Positions 19,220 to 28,161 of a DNA stretch of 64,000 nt are shown here, one piece after another. Under the pieces are notes generated by a model. The model ran no database searches, had not been told where the DNA came from, and saw only the letters and a list, made by a program, of their open reading frames with translations. The position numbers and the translations under genes were made by a program. The DNA is taken from positions 124,001 through 188,000 of the forward strand of contig JADJPW010000009.1 in assembly GCA_016713035.1 (NCBI GenBank), given 5' to 3'. Every line of letters begins with the position of its first letter. Position 1 is the stretch's first letter. This DNA is from Verrucomicrobiaceae bacterium. Lineage in GTDB: Bacteria > Verrucomicrobiota > Verrucomicrobiia > Verrucomicrobiales > Verrucomicrobiaceae.

Positions 19220-19250
19220 AACAATCGATTGCTGATTGTTGAGTTTTTTT
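19220..19250 (+). terminator. Probable intrinsic terminator of the Fic gene
   Basis: AACAATC (19220-19226) pairs with GATTGTT (19234-19240), followed by a run of seven T at 19244-19250. The stem is short and AT-rich but the T tract is strong, and it lies about 100 bases after the fic stop on the same strand. Confidence 0.5.
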
Positions 19251-19265
19251 GCGCTCACATCTGAC

Positions 19266-19297
19266 CAAAAAGAAGGGGCACCGTGCGGTGCCCCTTC
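19266..19297 (-). terminator. Strong intrinsic terminator of rpsA
   Basis: GAAGGGGCACC (19272-19282) and GGTGCCCCTTC (19287-19297) form a perfect 11-bp stem with a GTGC loop. On the minus strand it is followed by TTTTT, 26 bases beyond the rpsA stop. This is a textbook rho-independent terminator. Confidence 0.9.
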
Positions 19298-19323
19298 CGA
19301 GTTTCTGAGTGGTGTGTTGGCGA

Positions 19324-21003
19324 TTATGAACCGCCTGGACGCCATTCTTCGGTGGCGAACTTGAAGGCCTGCTCCAGGCCGACGAGGTCGGTGCTGGGGC
19401 GGAGGGCTTCGAAGGCGGCGCTTTCCTTCTGGATGTCTGCGTCGCTGTAGTTCATGGCTTTGATGGAGAGGCCGATGCGGCGCTCCACTTTGTCCACCTT
19501 GATGACGCGGGCTTCGACTTCGTCGCCGACGTTGAGCTTGTCTTTCACCTTCTCGATGCGCTCCTCGCTGATCTGCGAGATGTGCACGAGGCCGTCGATG
19601 TCGTCTTCGAGCTCCACGAAGGCACCAAAGCTGGCGATCTTCGAGACGCGGCCCTTGACGACTTCGCCGACCTTGAAGCGGCCGTCGATCTCGCTCCATG
19701 GATCGGTTTCGAGCTGCTTCATGCCGAGGGAGATGCGCTGATTGGCCTTGTCGATGCCGAGAACGACGGCTTCGACTTCCTGGCCCTTCTTGAGCATTTC
19801 GGATGGGTGGTTGATCTTGCGTGTCCAGCTGAGGTCGGAGACGTGGATCATGCCGTCGATGCCCTCTTCGAGCTCGACGAAGGCGCCGTAGGCGGTGAGG
19901 TTGCGCACGGCGCGGGTCATCTTGGTGCCCACAGGGTAGCGAGCGTCGATGTCGTCCCACGGATTGGGTTCGAGCTGGCGGACGCCGAGGCTGATCTTGC
20001 GCTCGTCTTTGTTGATGCCGAGGACGACAGACTCCACGACCTGACCCACAGCCAAAACGTCGCCCGGACGAGCGATGCGCTTGGTCCAGGAGAGTTCGGA
20101 GACGTGAATGAGGCCTTCGACGCCTTCTTCCACTTCCACAAAGGCACCGTAAGCGACGAGCTTGGTGACTTTGCCGCGGACTTTGTGGCCGACGGGGTAA
20201 CGGTTTTCGATGTTTTCCCAGGGGTTGTTCTGGAGCTGCTTGAGGCCGAGGGAGACGCGTTCTTTTTCGCGATTCACTTCGAGAATGATGACATTCACAG
20301 CCTGACCGATGCCGACCATCTCAGAAGGATGGTTGAGGCGGCCCCAGGACATGTCGGTGATGTGGAGAAGGCCGTCCATACCGTTGAGATCGACGAAGAC
20401 GCCGAAGTCGGTGATGTTCTTGACCACGCCAGTGACCTTGTCGCCCGGATTGACGGAGTCGAGGAACTTCTGGCGCTGCTCGCTGCGCTCGGCCTCGATG
20501 ACTTCGCGGCGGGAGAGGACGATGTTTTTGCGCTCGTCGTTGATTTTGACGATCTTGAATTCGTACACCTTGCCGACGTATTCGTTGAGGTCTTTCGGCG
20601 GGATGATGTCGATCTGGCTGCCGGGGAGGAAGGCCTCCACGCCGACGTTGACCATGAGGCCGCCTTTGACGACGCTCTTGACCTTGCCTTTGACGAGACC
20701 GCCGTCTTTGAAGACGTGGTAAATTTTTTCCCAATTCTGGCGGTGGGCGGCTTTCTCCTTGGAGAGAACGACCATGCCTTCGTCATTTTCGAGAAGCTCG
20801 AGCAGGACTTCGACTTCGTCGCCGACCTGGATGTCTTCGTCCTCGAATTCGTTGGAGGGGATGGCTCCTTCGGACTTGTAGCCGATGTCCACGAGGATGA
20901 CCTGGGGTTTGATTTCGAGGATCCGGCCTTTGACGATGGAACCTTCGGAGAGCTCGCGGAAAGAACCTGCGATCAGGTCGGCGAGCGATGCATTAGCACT
21001 CAT
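19324..21003 (-). CDS. rpsA: 30S ribosomal protein S1
   Basis: 559 residues, the usual length for six-domain bacterial S1. Six S1/OB repeats can be counted ('GSIVKGRILEIKPQVILVDIGYKSEG', 'GGLVKGKVKSVVKGGLMVNVGVEAFLPGSQ', 'GDKVTGVVKNITDFGVFVDLNGMDGLLHITDMSW', 'GHKVRGKVTKLVAYGAFVEVEEGVEGLIHVSELSW', 'GTKMTRAVRNLTAYGAFVELEEGIDGMIHVSDLSW', 'GEVVKGRVSKIASFGAFVELEDDIDGLVHISQIS'). S1 recruits mRNA to the small subunit. No Shine-Dalgarno sequence precedes the ATG, which is also seen in rpsA genes regulated by S1 itself. A long structured leader precedes it and a strong terminator follows. Confidence 0.96.
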   Translation of the reverse strand: MSANASLADLIAGSFRELSEGSIVKGRILEIKPQVILVDIGYKSEGAIPSNEFEDEDIQVGDEVEVLLELLENDEGMVVLSKEKAAHRQNWEKIYHVFKDGGLVKGKVKSVVKGGLMVNVGVEAFLPGSQIDIIPPKDLNEYVGKVYEFKIVKINDERKNIVLSRREVIEAERSEQRQKFLDSVNPGDKVTGVVKNITDFGVFVDLNGMDGLLHITDMSWGRLNHPSEMVGIGQAVNVIILEVNREKERVSLGLKQLQNNPWENIENRYPVGHKVRGKVTKLVAYGAFVEVEEGVEGLIHVSELSWTKRIARPGDVLAVGQVVESVVLGINKDERKISLGVRQLEPNPWDDIDARYPVGTKMTRAVRNLTAYGAFVELEEGIDGMIHVSDLSWTRKINHPSEMLKKGQEVEAVVLGIDKANQRISLGMKQLETDPWSEIDGRFKVGEVVKGRVSKIASFGAFVELEDDIDGLVHISQISEERIEKVKDKLNVGDEVEARVIKVDKVERRIGLSIKAMNYSDADIQKESAAFEALRPSTDLVGLEQAFKFATEEWRPGGS

Positions 21004-21048
21004 TGATGTGTTTTAACGGGTTGGGAGCGTTGGGTGGGTGAACCGCAT

Positions 21049-21073
21049 GTGTGCTTCCGCTCCGGAGGCACAC
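21049..21073 (-). promoter_or_regulatory. Hairpin in the rpsA leader
   Basis: GTGTGCTTCCG and CGGAGGCACAC pair over 11 positions (one G-T) around a CTC loop, 46 bases before the rpsA start codon. A second imperfect stem (GTCCCGCAGCACC / GGTGCCCGGAC) lies just upstream. A weak minus-strand promoter candidate near 21190-21215 (TTGTAA, 18-base gap, CATAAA) would give a leader of about 180 bases containing both stems. Confidence 0.4.
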
Positions 21074-21233
21074 GGCGGGCTGTCGTCCCGCAGCACCAGA
21101 GGGTGCCCGGACAAGAGGGCCGCCATACTCGGGGTGAAGCTGTTTTTGGCAAGGAGGAAGTTCGGCCCGGAAGCGAAAGGTTTATGCTGGGGGGAGAGAA
21201 GTTTTTACAATCAGTCGCGGGCGGATGCTGTAA

Positions 21234-21262
21234 TTGACACTTTCCGGGCGGGACCGTACGAT
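21234..21262 (+). promoter_or_regulatory. Sigma-70-type promoter for the 21289 gene
   Basis: TTGACA at 21234-21239, exactly 17 bases, then TACGAT at 21257-21262. This gives a transcription start near 21269 and a leader of about 20 bases before the GTG at 21289. Confidence 0.65.
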
Positions 21263-21288
21263 GGCCGCCTTTCTCTATAAATAAATCC

Positions 21289-22722
21289 GTGACTCCGCCT
21301 TCCTCTATCCTCACGAACGATCGTGACCGTGCCGCTGCTCTCGCCTGGGGTTCTCTTTCTGTGCTCGTCGTGGCGCAGCTAGGGGTCATTTTATGGCTAG
21401 CGGCGGTGAAGGAGCCCGCGCCTGCCTCTGCAGAGGCAAAGATGGCTGTGCCGCCGCTCCCAGGGGTGCCGCAGCCGGCAGCGCCCGCAGTCGTGAATGA
21501 GCCTACGCCGCTGGCATCCGTGCCCGCTGCTCCGAGAAAGCCGGTGCCGATGCCAGGCCAGATCGAGGCTCCGCCGCCTGCTCCGGTGGAGACTCCGCAA
21601 ATGGCTGCCGCACCCACTGTGTCACCGAATGCGCCGCCGCCGGTGGGCTCTTTCGGCTCCACGGCGGTCCCCACGGCGCCGAATCTGCCCGGTGGAGGGA
21701 TGAAGGAGCCTGCGATCCCGAATTTCGTGGCCGCTGCGGCTGGTGCTGCCGCTGGGGGGATGTCTGGTGGGCCTACTTTACCTGGTGGGGGCATGCCGAT
21801 GCCGAAGATCCCTGTGATCGATGGCTCGGGCACACAGATCGCGCCGGATTTGAATGAAAAACCAGCCCTCCCCGGCTCTGGGAAGGCTGCTCCACTGCCG
21901 ATGCCGCTGGTGCCAGAGACGGGGGCGAGCATGCTGGATGCCCGGCGTGATGTGAATGGCCTACTGGCCAGTGCGAAGGAGCTGCGTGGCCTGGGCAATA
22001 CGCAGGATGCCATGAATGTGCTGCGGCAGGCGGACCTAGTCTCTCCGGCGAATCCGGCGGTGATGGCTGAGATGGCAGAGATTTATGAGCAGATGGGCTT
22101 GAATCAAAAAGCCATCGACCAATGGCGGGGCATCCAGCTCCAAGGTGCCTCCAAGGCGGGTCAATACTACGATCTAGCGCAGCGGAGGCTGGGCAATGTG
22201 CCGGGGGCTGATAGCGTGGCGGTGCCGACGATCACGGGCACTCCCGTGGCCGATTCTGAAAAACGCCTGCGCCTGGGTGCCTGCCAGGTCGTGCGTGATT
22301 TTGCCATCAAAGACGGGGAGCGCTATGTGCTGCGTGTACCGATCAATCGCACGGGGAATAAGTCCATCGACCCGAACGCGATCGACCTGAAGACCTTCTT
22401 TTATCACCGCCAGGGCACAGAGGTGAAGCTGGATAACACCACCGAGCTCTCTGAGGACTGGAAGACCCAGCGAGTGGACTGGAACAGCAGCGATGTGGAG
22501 GTGGTGGACGTGATCTACACCCTGCCGCCACCCACTCCGCAGGAGGTGGCTACACGCACGCATAAGACCTACCACGGCTACATGCTGCATCTGTATTATG
22601 ACAATAAGCTCCAGGATGTCGTGGCGGAGCCACGTGAGCTCCTAGAGCAGGCACAGCTCTCTCTGCCGCTGGGGACGACCAGCAGCGGCCCGAATCCACT
22701 TCTGCCTCCGAGCGGGAGATGA
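21289..22722 (+). CDS. Membrane-anchored Pro-rich protein with TPR-like segment
   Basis: 477 residues from GTG 21289, 20 bases after the predicted transcription start. One N-terminal membrane helix ('ALAWGSLSVLVVAQLGVILWLAAV', about 17-40) anchors a low-complexity stretch rich in Pro, Ala and Gly up to about residue 215. Then come one or two TPR-like hairpins ('LLASAKELRGLGNTQDAMNVLRQADLVSPANPAVMAEMAEIYEQMGLNQKAIDQWRGIQLQG') and a beta-rich C-terminal domain ('LRLGACQVVRDFAIKDGERYVLRVPINRTGNKSID'). I do not recognise the C-terminal family. It precedes the pseudokinase-FGE gene by 34 bases, probably as an operon, so the two may act together at the membrane. Confidence 0.85.
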   Translation: MTPPSSILTNDRDRAAALAWGSLSVLVVAQLGVILWLAAVKEPAPASAEAKMAVPPLPGVPQPAAPAVVNEPTPLASVPAAPRKPVPMPGQIEAPPPAPVETPQMAAAPTVSPNAPPPVGSFGSTAVPTAPNLPGGGMKEPAIPNFVAAAAGAAAGGMSGGPTLPGGGMPMPKIPVIDGSGTQIAPDLNEKPALPGSGKAAPLPMPLVPETGASMLDARRDVNGLLASAKELRGLGNTQDAMNVLRQADLVSPANPAVMAEMAEIYEQMGLNQKAIDQWRGIQLQGASKAGQYYDLAQRRLGNVPGADSVAVPTITGTPVADSEKRLRLGACQVVRDFAIKDGERYVLRVPINRTGNKSIDPNAIDLKTFFYHRQGTEVKLDNTTELSEDWKTQRVDWNSSDVEVVDVIYTLPPPTPQEVATRTHKTYHGYMLHLYYDNKLQDVVAEPRELLEQAQLSLPLGTTSSGPNPLLPPSGR

Positions 22723-22756
22723 ACTGCCCGTGCAGCCCTGCCTGCTCCCGTTTCCG

Positions 22757-24743
22757 ATGATCCTCCTTTTTGCCGATTCCCAAGCTGAAGCACTCGAAGG
22801 CCGCGCTGCCTTCCTGCGTGATCGGCTGCCGGGATTTACGATCTCGCATGTGGCAGATCCGGTGGCTGCGGCAGCGTGGATCGCACGGGCGCAGGCTCTC
22901 GATGTGCTCGTGACGGAGGCGATTTTCGATGAGGATCACACGGGTTTCGAGCTGCGTGATGTGGCGCGGGCACGCTTCCCGCATGTGCGGGTGCTTTTCA
23001 CGACGCGGTTCGATCTGAGTGAGTTCGATGAGCAAGTCGCGGGCGAATCCGTGCTGAAAGACAGCCCCTACTCGCATGAAAAACTGCTGCTGCGTGTGCA
23101 GGCACTGCTTTCTGAGCCCGTGGATGCCTCTGCACCGCAGCCCGTGATGGTGCCCGGCACCGTGCTGGGCAGCTATCAGGTGCTCGACCGGCTCTACATC
23201 GAAAATGAGGCAGAGACGTATCGTGCCATGCAGGTGAGTGTGCAGCGCCCAGTAGCGCTGGTGCTGCTGAAACCAGAGTTTCTCAATCAGCCGGAGGTGG
23301 TGGCAAAATTCCGCGAGCGTATCCGGGTGAAGGCCGGGCTGGAGTATGCGCGGATCGCGCCGTTGTTCGAGGCTGGCGAGGCGAACGGCTGGCTCTTTTA
23401 CACCCGTGAGCTACCACGCGGACGCACGCTGGAGGAGCTGGAGGCAGCGGATGAGCATCTGAATGAGCGCAGGCTCGCAGAGGTGCTCCACGGCATCGCA
23501 GAGGCGATGGAGCATGCGACGACTCGCGGCTACCACCACCGTAGTCTCGCTCCGCGTGATATTTACATCGACGGGGATCACCACTCGAGCATCACCAACA
23601 TCTTCCGCCAGAGCGGCACCACCCGCCGTGATGCCAAGGCGGATGTACGAGCCCTATTGCACATGCTGCGCCCCATTGCGGCGGAGGGAAAGGCGCGTGG
23701 CATGCTCACCGCGCTGGAAAACGGCCACCATGACTGGAGCGGCCTGCTGGAGACGCTGGATGACATCCGCGATGCGATGCGTGAGCACAGCATCGTGAAA
23801 AAAATCGAGGCTGAGACACTGCCCACCGTGGTGACGAGCAGTGGGGGCCGTCCGTGGTGGGTATGGCTGATTTTTGCCTCCTTGCTGGCCCTCATCGCCG
23901 GAGTCGGGGCGCTCACCAGTGGCGGCACAGGCGGGAAAAACCGCCTCATCAGCTCCAAGGCTGCCACCGTGCCCCAAGTCGAGCAATGGGCACACATCCC
24001 CGCTGGGCCCTTTGTTTACCAAGAACAGCTCCACAAGCCACTGGCCAAAGAATGCTGGATCAGCAAACATGAGGTCACTCTAGGTCAGTATGCAGAATTT
24101 CTCGCGGCACTGAAAAAGGGGCCAACAGGCCAGTACGACCACCCAGAGCAGCCGAAGACTAAAAAAGGCCACACTCCCCCGCACTGGGATGCCTACATGG
24201 CTGCGGCGGTGAATGGCACCCCCGTGCAGGGTGAGCCAGTCTCCATCCACACACCTGTGACGGAGGTGGATTGGTTCGATGCCTATGCTTACGCCAAATG
24301 GCGGGGCATGCGCCTACCGACAGAGCTGGAGTGGGAGAAGGCCGCGCGGGGCGACCAGGGCCGTGCTTACCCCTGGGGTGATGCAGATGTGCCCGGCGCG
24401 GCGAATCTGGGTGATGATTACAGCGACAAGCCTGGCGTAAAGGGCGGCACGAAGGACGGGCATAATTTTGCCGCTGCGGTGACGCGTGACACGCGTGATG
24501 TGAGCCCCTACGACGTCCGCGAAATGGCGGGCAATGTGCAGGAATGGACTGCGGGTGAGCAAAGCGAAGGCGACTGGCCGCTGCACCCAGATTACCCCGA
24601 TTTACGTGTGCCCGTGGTGCGTGGTGGCCATTTTGGCATGAAAAGTAGCGATCAGGCTCCTCACCGACCGCCGCTTCCCAGACTCTGCCATGGAGGCCGT
24701 GCCAGCACGCGGATTCCGCGTCGTGCGTGACACGCCACCGTGA
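22757..24743 (+). CDS. Receiver-like / pseudokinase / formylglycine-generating-enzyme (SUMF1) fusion, with a 3' frameshift
   Basis: Domains in order: a receiver-like N-terminus (about 1-125, 'MILLFADSQAEALEG...VLVTEAIFDEDHTGFELRDVARARFPHVRVLFTTR'), a protein-kinase-like fold (about 140-330), a membrane helix ('WWVWLIFASLLALIAGVGAL'), and an FGE-sulfatase domain ('HIPAGPFVY', 'ISKHEVTLGQYAEFL', 'PVTEVDWFDAYAYAKWRGMRLPTELEWEKAARG', 'EMAGNVQEWTAG'). The kinase part lacks catalytic residues: the HRDLKPxN loop reads HRSLAPRDI and no DFG is seen, so it is probably a pseudokinase. A single extra G at 24655/24656 shifts the end; in the other frame the family ending 'FPDSAMEAVPARGFRVVRD' continues to TGA at 24743. 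The total length is one base over a multiple of three, consistent with one inserted base. Confidence 0.85.
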
Positions 24744-24803
24744 CCTCGTGTCGAATATTCCTGATGTTGGACTGCCGTTTTCTGATTCATACTCCGCCTC
24801 AAT

Positions 24804-25658
24804 ATGCACAAGCTCCTCGCCTTTCTCCTGCTCGCTAGCTCTGCCGCCGCGCAGTACGCGACGAATCTCACGCTGCAAAAAAACAGCTTCCTGGTCAATG
24901 AGCCCGTCCTGGCCGTAGTGACGATCACAAACCGCTCTGGCGCAGATGTGATCCTCGGCGGCACTGGAGCGCGTGCGTGGATGCAGTTCACCTTCGAGGA
25001 CGCTCAGGGCCGTGTGCTCGCTCCAGTGACCATCGGCTCGAAGGGGGCCATCTCGCTGAAGGCAGGCGGGACCACGCAGCACACCGTGGAGATCGAGGGG
25101 GCATCCGCCACCAGCTCGGTGGGCACTTATTATGCTCGCGGGGCCGTCTTTCATCCCCCCAGCGGCCAATATTATGAAACGAATCGTGCTCGCATCTCCG
25201 TGACAGACTCGAAGCCGATGTTTGATGAGGGATTCGGTGTGCCAAAGGGCTTCCCCTCCGCTGGCCGCGCACGCCGCTACCAGGCCATCATCTTCCGTGA
25301 CATTGATAGTGTGACGCTCTACGCCCGCCTCGTGGATGATCGCACCAAAGAGAACCTGAGCACACGCCTACTCGGCCCGATCATGCACAGCATCCAGCCG
25401 CAGATGTCTGTGGATGCGAAAAACAACTTCCAGCTCCTCTTCATGGCTAGTCCTGGCATCTTCTGCCACACCACGGTGAAGCCGGATGGCAAAGTAGCCC
25501 GCCGCAGCTACTACAAAGACATCGAGGGCAGTCGCCCCACGATGGTCCTCACACGCGACGGGGCACGCATCGTCGGGGGAGAGTATTTTGACCCTGCGAA
25601 GCAGACGGATCCGAACAAAGGCATCCGTAAGTCCTCCGAGCGGCCCGACGGGCTCTGA
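24804..25658 (+). CDS. Secreted protein of unknown function
   Basis: 284 residues with a clear signal peptide (MHKLLAFLLLASSAAAQ). The first half looks like an Ig/BACON-type beta-sandwich ('NLTLQKNSFLVNEPVLAVVTITNRSGADVILGGTG', 'ISLKAGGTTQHTVEIEG'). The second half ('RYQAIIFRDIDSVTLYARLVDDRTKENLSTRLLGPIM', 'FQLLFMASPGIFCHTTVKPDGKVARRSYYK') is unrecognised. It starts 60 bases after the corrected end of the pseudokinase-FGE gene on the same strand and converges on the Gfo/Idh/MocA gene. Confidence 0.8.
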   Translation: MHKLLAFLLLASSAAAQYATNLTLQKNSFLVNEPVLAVVTITNRSGADVILGGTGARAWMQFTFEDAQGRVLAPVTIGSKGAISLKAGGTTQHTVEIEGASATSSVGTYYARGAVFHPPSGQYYETNRARISVTDSKPMFDEGFGVPKGFPSAGRARRYQAIIFRDIDSVTLYARLVDDRTKENLSTRLLGPIMHSIQPQMSVDAKNNFQLLFMASPGIFCHTTVKPDGKVARRSYYKDIEGSRPTMVLTRDGARIVGGEYFDPAKQTDPNKGIRKSSERPDGL

Positions 25659-25664
25659 GGCATG

Positions 25665-25702
25665 AAAAGAAAAAGCCGCAGCACGCTTTCGCGGGCTACG
25701 GC
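25665..25702 (-). terminator. Intrinsic terminator of the Gfo/Idh/MocA gene
   Basis: On the minus strand, GCCG-AGC-CGC pairs with GCG-GCT-CGGC around a GAAA tetraloop, with two single mismatches (25675-25702). It is followed by TTTTTCTTTT (25665-25674), 30 bases after the stop codon. Confidence 0.8.
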
Positions 25703-25731
25703 AGATGTTTTGGATGCTGAGGATGCCGTGA

Positions 25732-27138
25732 TTAGACGATCTCGACGGGCTGCATGCCGAGCTTGGCGTAGTCATCAGGCTTGTAGCCGGGGATGGCGAT
25801 GGGATACCAGCCGTCGGCGTTCGGTTTGACCGGGGCCTCTGTCTCTGCGGTGACGATGGCGGGCATGTGCTGCACCCTGGAGTTCAGCGCCTGATCCCAG
25901 GTGATGACCTGGCCGCTGTAGGTGGCCATACGGCCCATGATAGCGGTCATGGTGCTCTCTGCGCCGTAGTAGGCATTGTTGAGCGGCTTGTTGTTGAGAA
26001 TGGCGTCCTGAAGCGTGTCATGCTCGACTTGGTAGGGGTTCGGATCGCCACCACCGGCATTGCGCTTGCCTTTACCTTTGCCCTCGCCAGCGGCGCGGTC
26101 TTCGCGTGCGGCGCGGTATTTCCAGATGGCGTTGCCTTTGTGGTCATTGGCGTAGCACTTGCCGCTGTTGTCGAGGTAGAGCTTGCCTTTGGTGCCGGTG
26201 AATTCCTCACGCACATCCGGCTTGGTGTTGCTCTGGTGACGGCACTGGCTGTTGACACGGACGCCGTTGGCATAGGTGAACTCGACGTAGTGGTGGTCAT
26301 AAATCTGGCCCCATTTCTTGTCCACACGCTGCTGGCGACCGCCCATGCCGGCGGCTGTCTCTGGATGGCCACCGATGAACCAATTCGCGACGTCGATGTT
26401 ATGGATGTGCTGCTCATTGATGTGATCGCCACAAAGCCAGGTGAAGTGGTACCAGTTGTTGCATTGGTACAAGAGCTCACTCATGCCGGGCTGCTTATCA
26501 CGGAACCAGATGCCGCCACCGTTCCAGTAAACTTGGCCGGAGACGATGTCGCCGATGATGCCCTGGTCCTTCACCTGCTTCAGCGCATCGAGGTAGCAGT
26601 TCTGATAGCGGCGCTGGAGGCCGACGACGACTTTGAGATTCTTTTCATCGGCCACTTTGGCCATTTCGAGCACCTTGCGCACGCCGGGGCTGTCGGTAGC
26701 GACAGGCTTTTCCATGAAGACGTTTTTGCCGGCATTGATGGCGGCTTCGAAGTGGTAGGGGCGGAAACCAGGAGGCGTGGTGAGGATGACGAGGTCGCAG
26801 GTATCGAGGACTTTTTTGTAGCCTTCGACGCCGTCAAAGATGCGGTCATCGACCTGGACACGGTCTGCGTGCTTGTTGCGCAGGTTGGAGAGGGCTCCTT
26901 CCGCTTTTTCTTTGAAGGCATCGCAGATGGCGTGGAGGCGGAAGCCCTTGTTCGGAGTGGTCAGGGCCTGATCAGCGGCACCTGAGCCACGGCCGCCAGA
27001 GCCGATAAGGCCGATTTTGACTTCGTCGCTACCGGCCGCCCAGGCGGACTGAGCGACGGTGAGTGCGCTGGCAGCGCCAGCCGTGGTGGTGAGGAAATCG
27101 CGGCGTGAGGTGGCCGCAGGGGTGGATGGAGTAGTCAT
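25732..27138 (-). CDS. Tat-exported Gfo/Idh/MocA-family oxidoreductase
   Basis: 468 residues from ATG 27138. A twin-arginine signal is visible ('ATSRRDFLTTTAGAASALTVAQSAWA'). The NAD(P)-binding Rossmann motif is 'KIGLIGSGGRGSGAADQAL'. The MocA family pattern follows ('LVILTTPPGFRPYHFEAAINAGKNVFMEKPVATDSPGVRKVLEMAKVADEKNLKVVVGLQRRYQ'), with the EKP motif and then the C-terminal beta-sheet domain. Such exported enzymes are numerous in Planctomycetes and Verrucomicrobia and act on sugars, inositols or their derivatives; the substrate is not readable. It lies 55 bases downstream of the epimerase gene on the same strand, and the pair probably processes one carbohydrate. Confidence 0.94.
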   Translation of the reverse strand: MTTPSTPAATSRRDFLTTTAGAASALTVAQSAWAAGSDEVKIGLIGSGGRGSGAADQALTTPNKGFRLHAICDAFKEKAEGALSNLRNKHADRVQVDDRIFDGVEGYKKVLDTCDLVILTTPPGFRPYHFEAAINAGKNVFMEKPVATDSPGVRKVLEMAKVADEKNLKVVVGLQRRYQNCYLDALKQVKDQGIIGDIVSGQVYWNGGGIWFRDKQPGMSELLYQCNNWYHFTWLCGDHINEQHIHNIDVANWFIGGHPETAAGMGGRQQRVDKKWGQIYDHHYVEFTYANGVRVNSQCRHQSNTKPDVREEFTGTKGKLYLDNSGKCYANDHKGNAIWKYRAAREDRAAGEGKGKGKRNAGGGDPNPYQVEHDTLQDAILNNKPLNNAYYGAESTMTAIMGRMATYSGQVITWDQALNSRVQHMPAIVTAETEAPVKPNADGWYPIAIPGYKPDDYAKLGMQPVEIV

Positions 27139-27193
27139 GGGTGGAGGGGAACGTCGTGAATGTTTGTGTTCTGTGTGCGAAAGAAGACTGATT

Positions 27194-28048
27194 TTAGGCT
27201 TGGAGCGCTTTCTTGATGACCTGGATGCCCTCTTCGTACACCTGCTCGGTGCTGGGGAAGAAGTCACGCCAGACGCGGGTGGCCGCGGCGAGGTCTGGCA
27301 GGGCGCTGCCGAAGGCCTCGATGGTCATCCAGCCGTCGTAGCCGATTTTTTTCAGGTGCTGGATCTGCTCGGTGATGTTGATGTGGCCACGGCCGGGGGT
27401 GCCGCGATCGTTTTCACTGATGTGGACGTGATTGAGCTTCCCAGAGGCGAAAACGGTGTCGATGGCCTTGATGGGGCATTTTTCCTCAATGTTCGCGTGG
27501 AAGGTATCATACATGGTGCCGAAGTTCGGGTGATCGACACGCTTCACGTAGCTGGCGGCCTGCTCCATGGTATTGAGCAAGTGGGACTCAAAGCGGTTCA
27601 GGGCCTCGATGGCGCATTTGACGCCAGCAGCTTGGGCGACAGGGGCGATGGCGCGATGCACCTCAGCGGCGTGATTGAGCTCCGCCTCAGTGGGGAAGGC
27701 ACCAGTGAATTGGCCGAGCACTTGGTAATAAGGGCCGCAAAGGGTCTGCACGCCGGCATTGTGAGCGCATTCGAGCACGCGCTTCAGGTGGTCGATAGCG
27801 CCTTGGCGATTCGCCGCGACGGGGGAGATGGCATTGTGTGCCTCATCGGGCAGCACGGTGACAGCGGTGCATTGCAGGCCGTTGTCTTGGAGGACTTTGC
27901 CGATGCTGGAAAAGTGGGCGGGATTGCTCACATCAAAGATGGGCAGCTCGACGCCGTCGTAGCCGGCTTTCTTGAGTTTTTCGATGACGGGGTAATTAGC
28001 CTCGGTGACGTGGCCGGTATAAAGGAGGAGATTGAAGCCGATTTTCAT
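27194..28048 (-). CDS. Sugar-phosphate isomerase/epimerase, TIM-barrel (D-tagatose/D-psicose 3-epimerase-like)
   Basis: 284 residues from ATG 28048; the longer frame has no family sequence upstream. The AP-endonuclease-2-type TIM barrel is clear: 'MKIGFNLLLYTGHV', 'AGYDGVELPIFD', 'TLCGPYYQ', 'CAIEALNRFESHLLNT' (the metal-binding Glu context ExLNRxExxxxNT of ketose 3-epimerases), 'FGTMYDTFHANIEE', 'LNHVHISENDRGTPGRGHINI', and 'YDGWMTIEAFG' (second catalytic Glu). It should interconvert ketoses in the cytoplasm. It is upstream of the Tat-exported oxidoreductase, a pairing common in PVC sugar catabolism. Confidence 0.9.
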   Translation of the reverse strand: MKIGFNLLLYTGHVTEANYPVIEKLKKAGYDGVELPIFDVSNPAHFSSIGKVLQDNGLQCTAVTVLPDEAHNAISPVAANRQGAIDHLKRVLECAHNAGVQTLCGPYYQVLGQFTGAFPTEAELNHAAEVHRAIAPVAQAAGVKCAIEALNRFESHLLNTMEQAASYVKRVDHPNFGTMYDTFHANIEEKCPIKAIDTVFASGKLNHVHISENDRGTPGRGHINITEQIQHLKKIGYDGWMTIEAFGSALPDLAAATRVWRDFFPSTEQVYEEGIQVIKKALQA

Positions 28049-28161
28049 ATGTGGGGCCGGAAAGCTAGGGAGTTGAGCGCTAAATGGCAAGGAGAGAAGC
28101 GATCCCGCCGCCGCTCTGAGCTTGAAAGGGCCGTGGGCGACTCCATGATGCACCCCGCCAC

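Noticed and set aside
19582..21006. 474-residue plus-strand ORF opposite rpsA
   Set aside because: rpsA is certain on the minus strand; the opposite frame is repetitive acidic sequence without motifs.
24651..24660. Programmed +1 frameshifting at CAGGCTCC as an established mechanism
   Set aside because: Only two sites share the context and other indels in the window do not; sequencing error explains all of them more simply.
25867..26985. 372-residue plus-strand ORF opposite the Gfo/Idh/MocA gene
   Set aside because: Low-complexity Val/Ala-rich shadow of the real gene.
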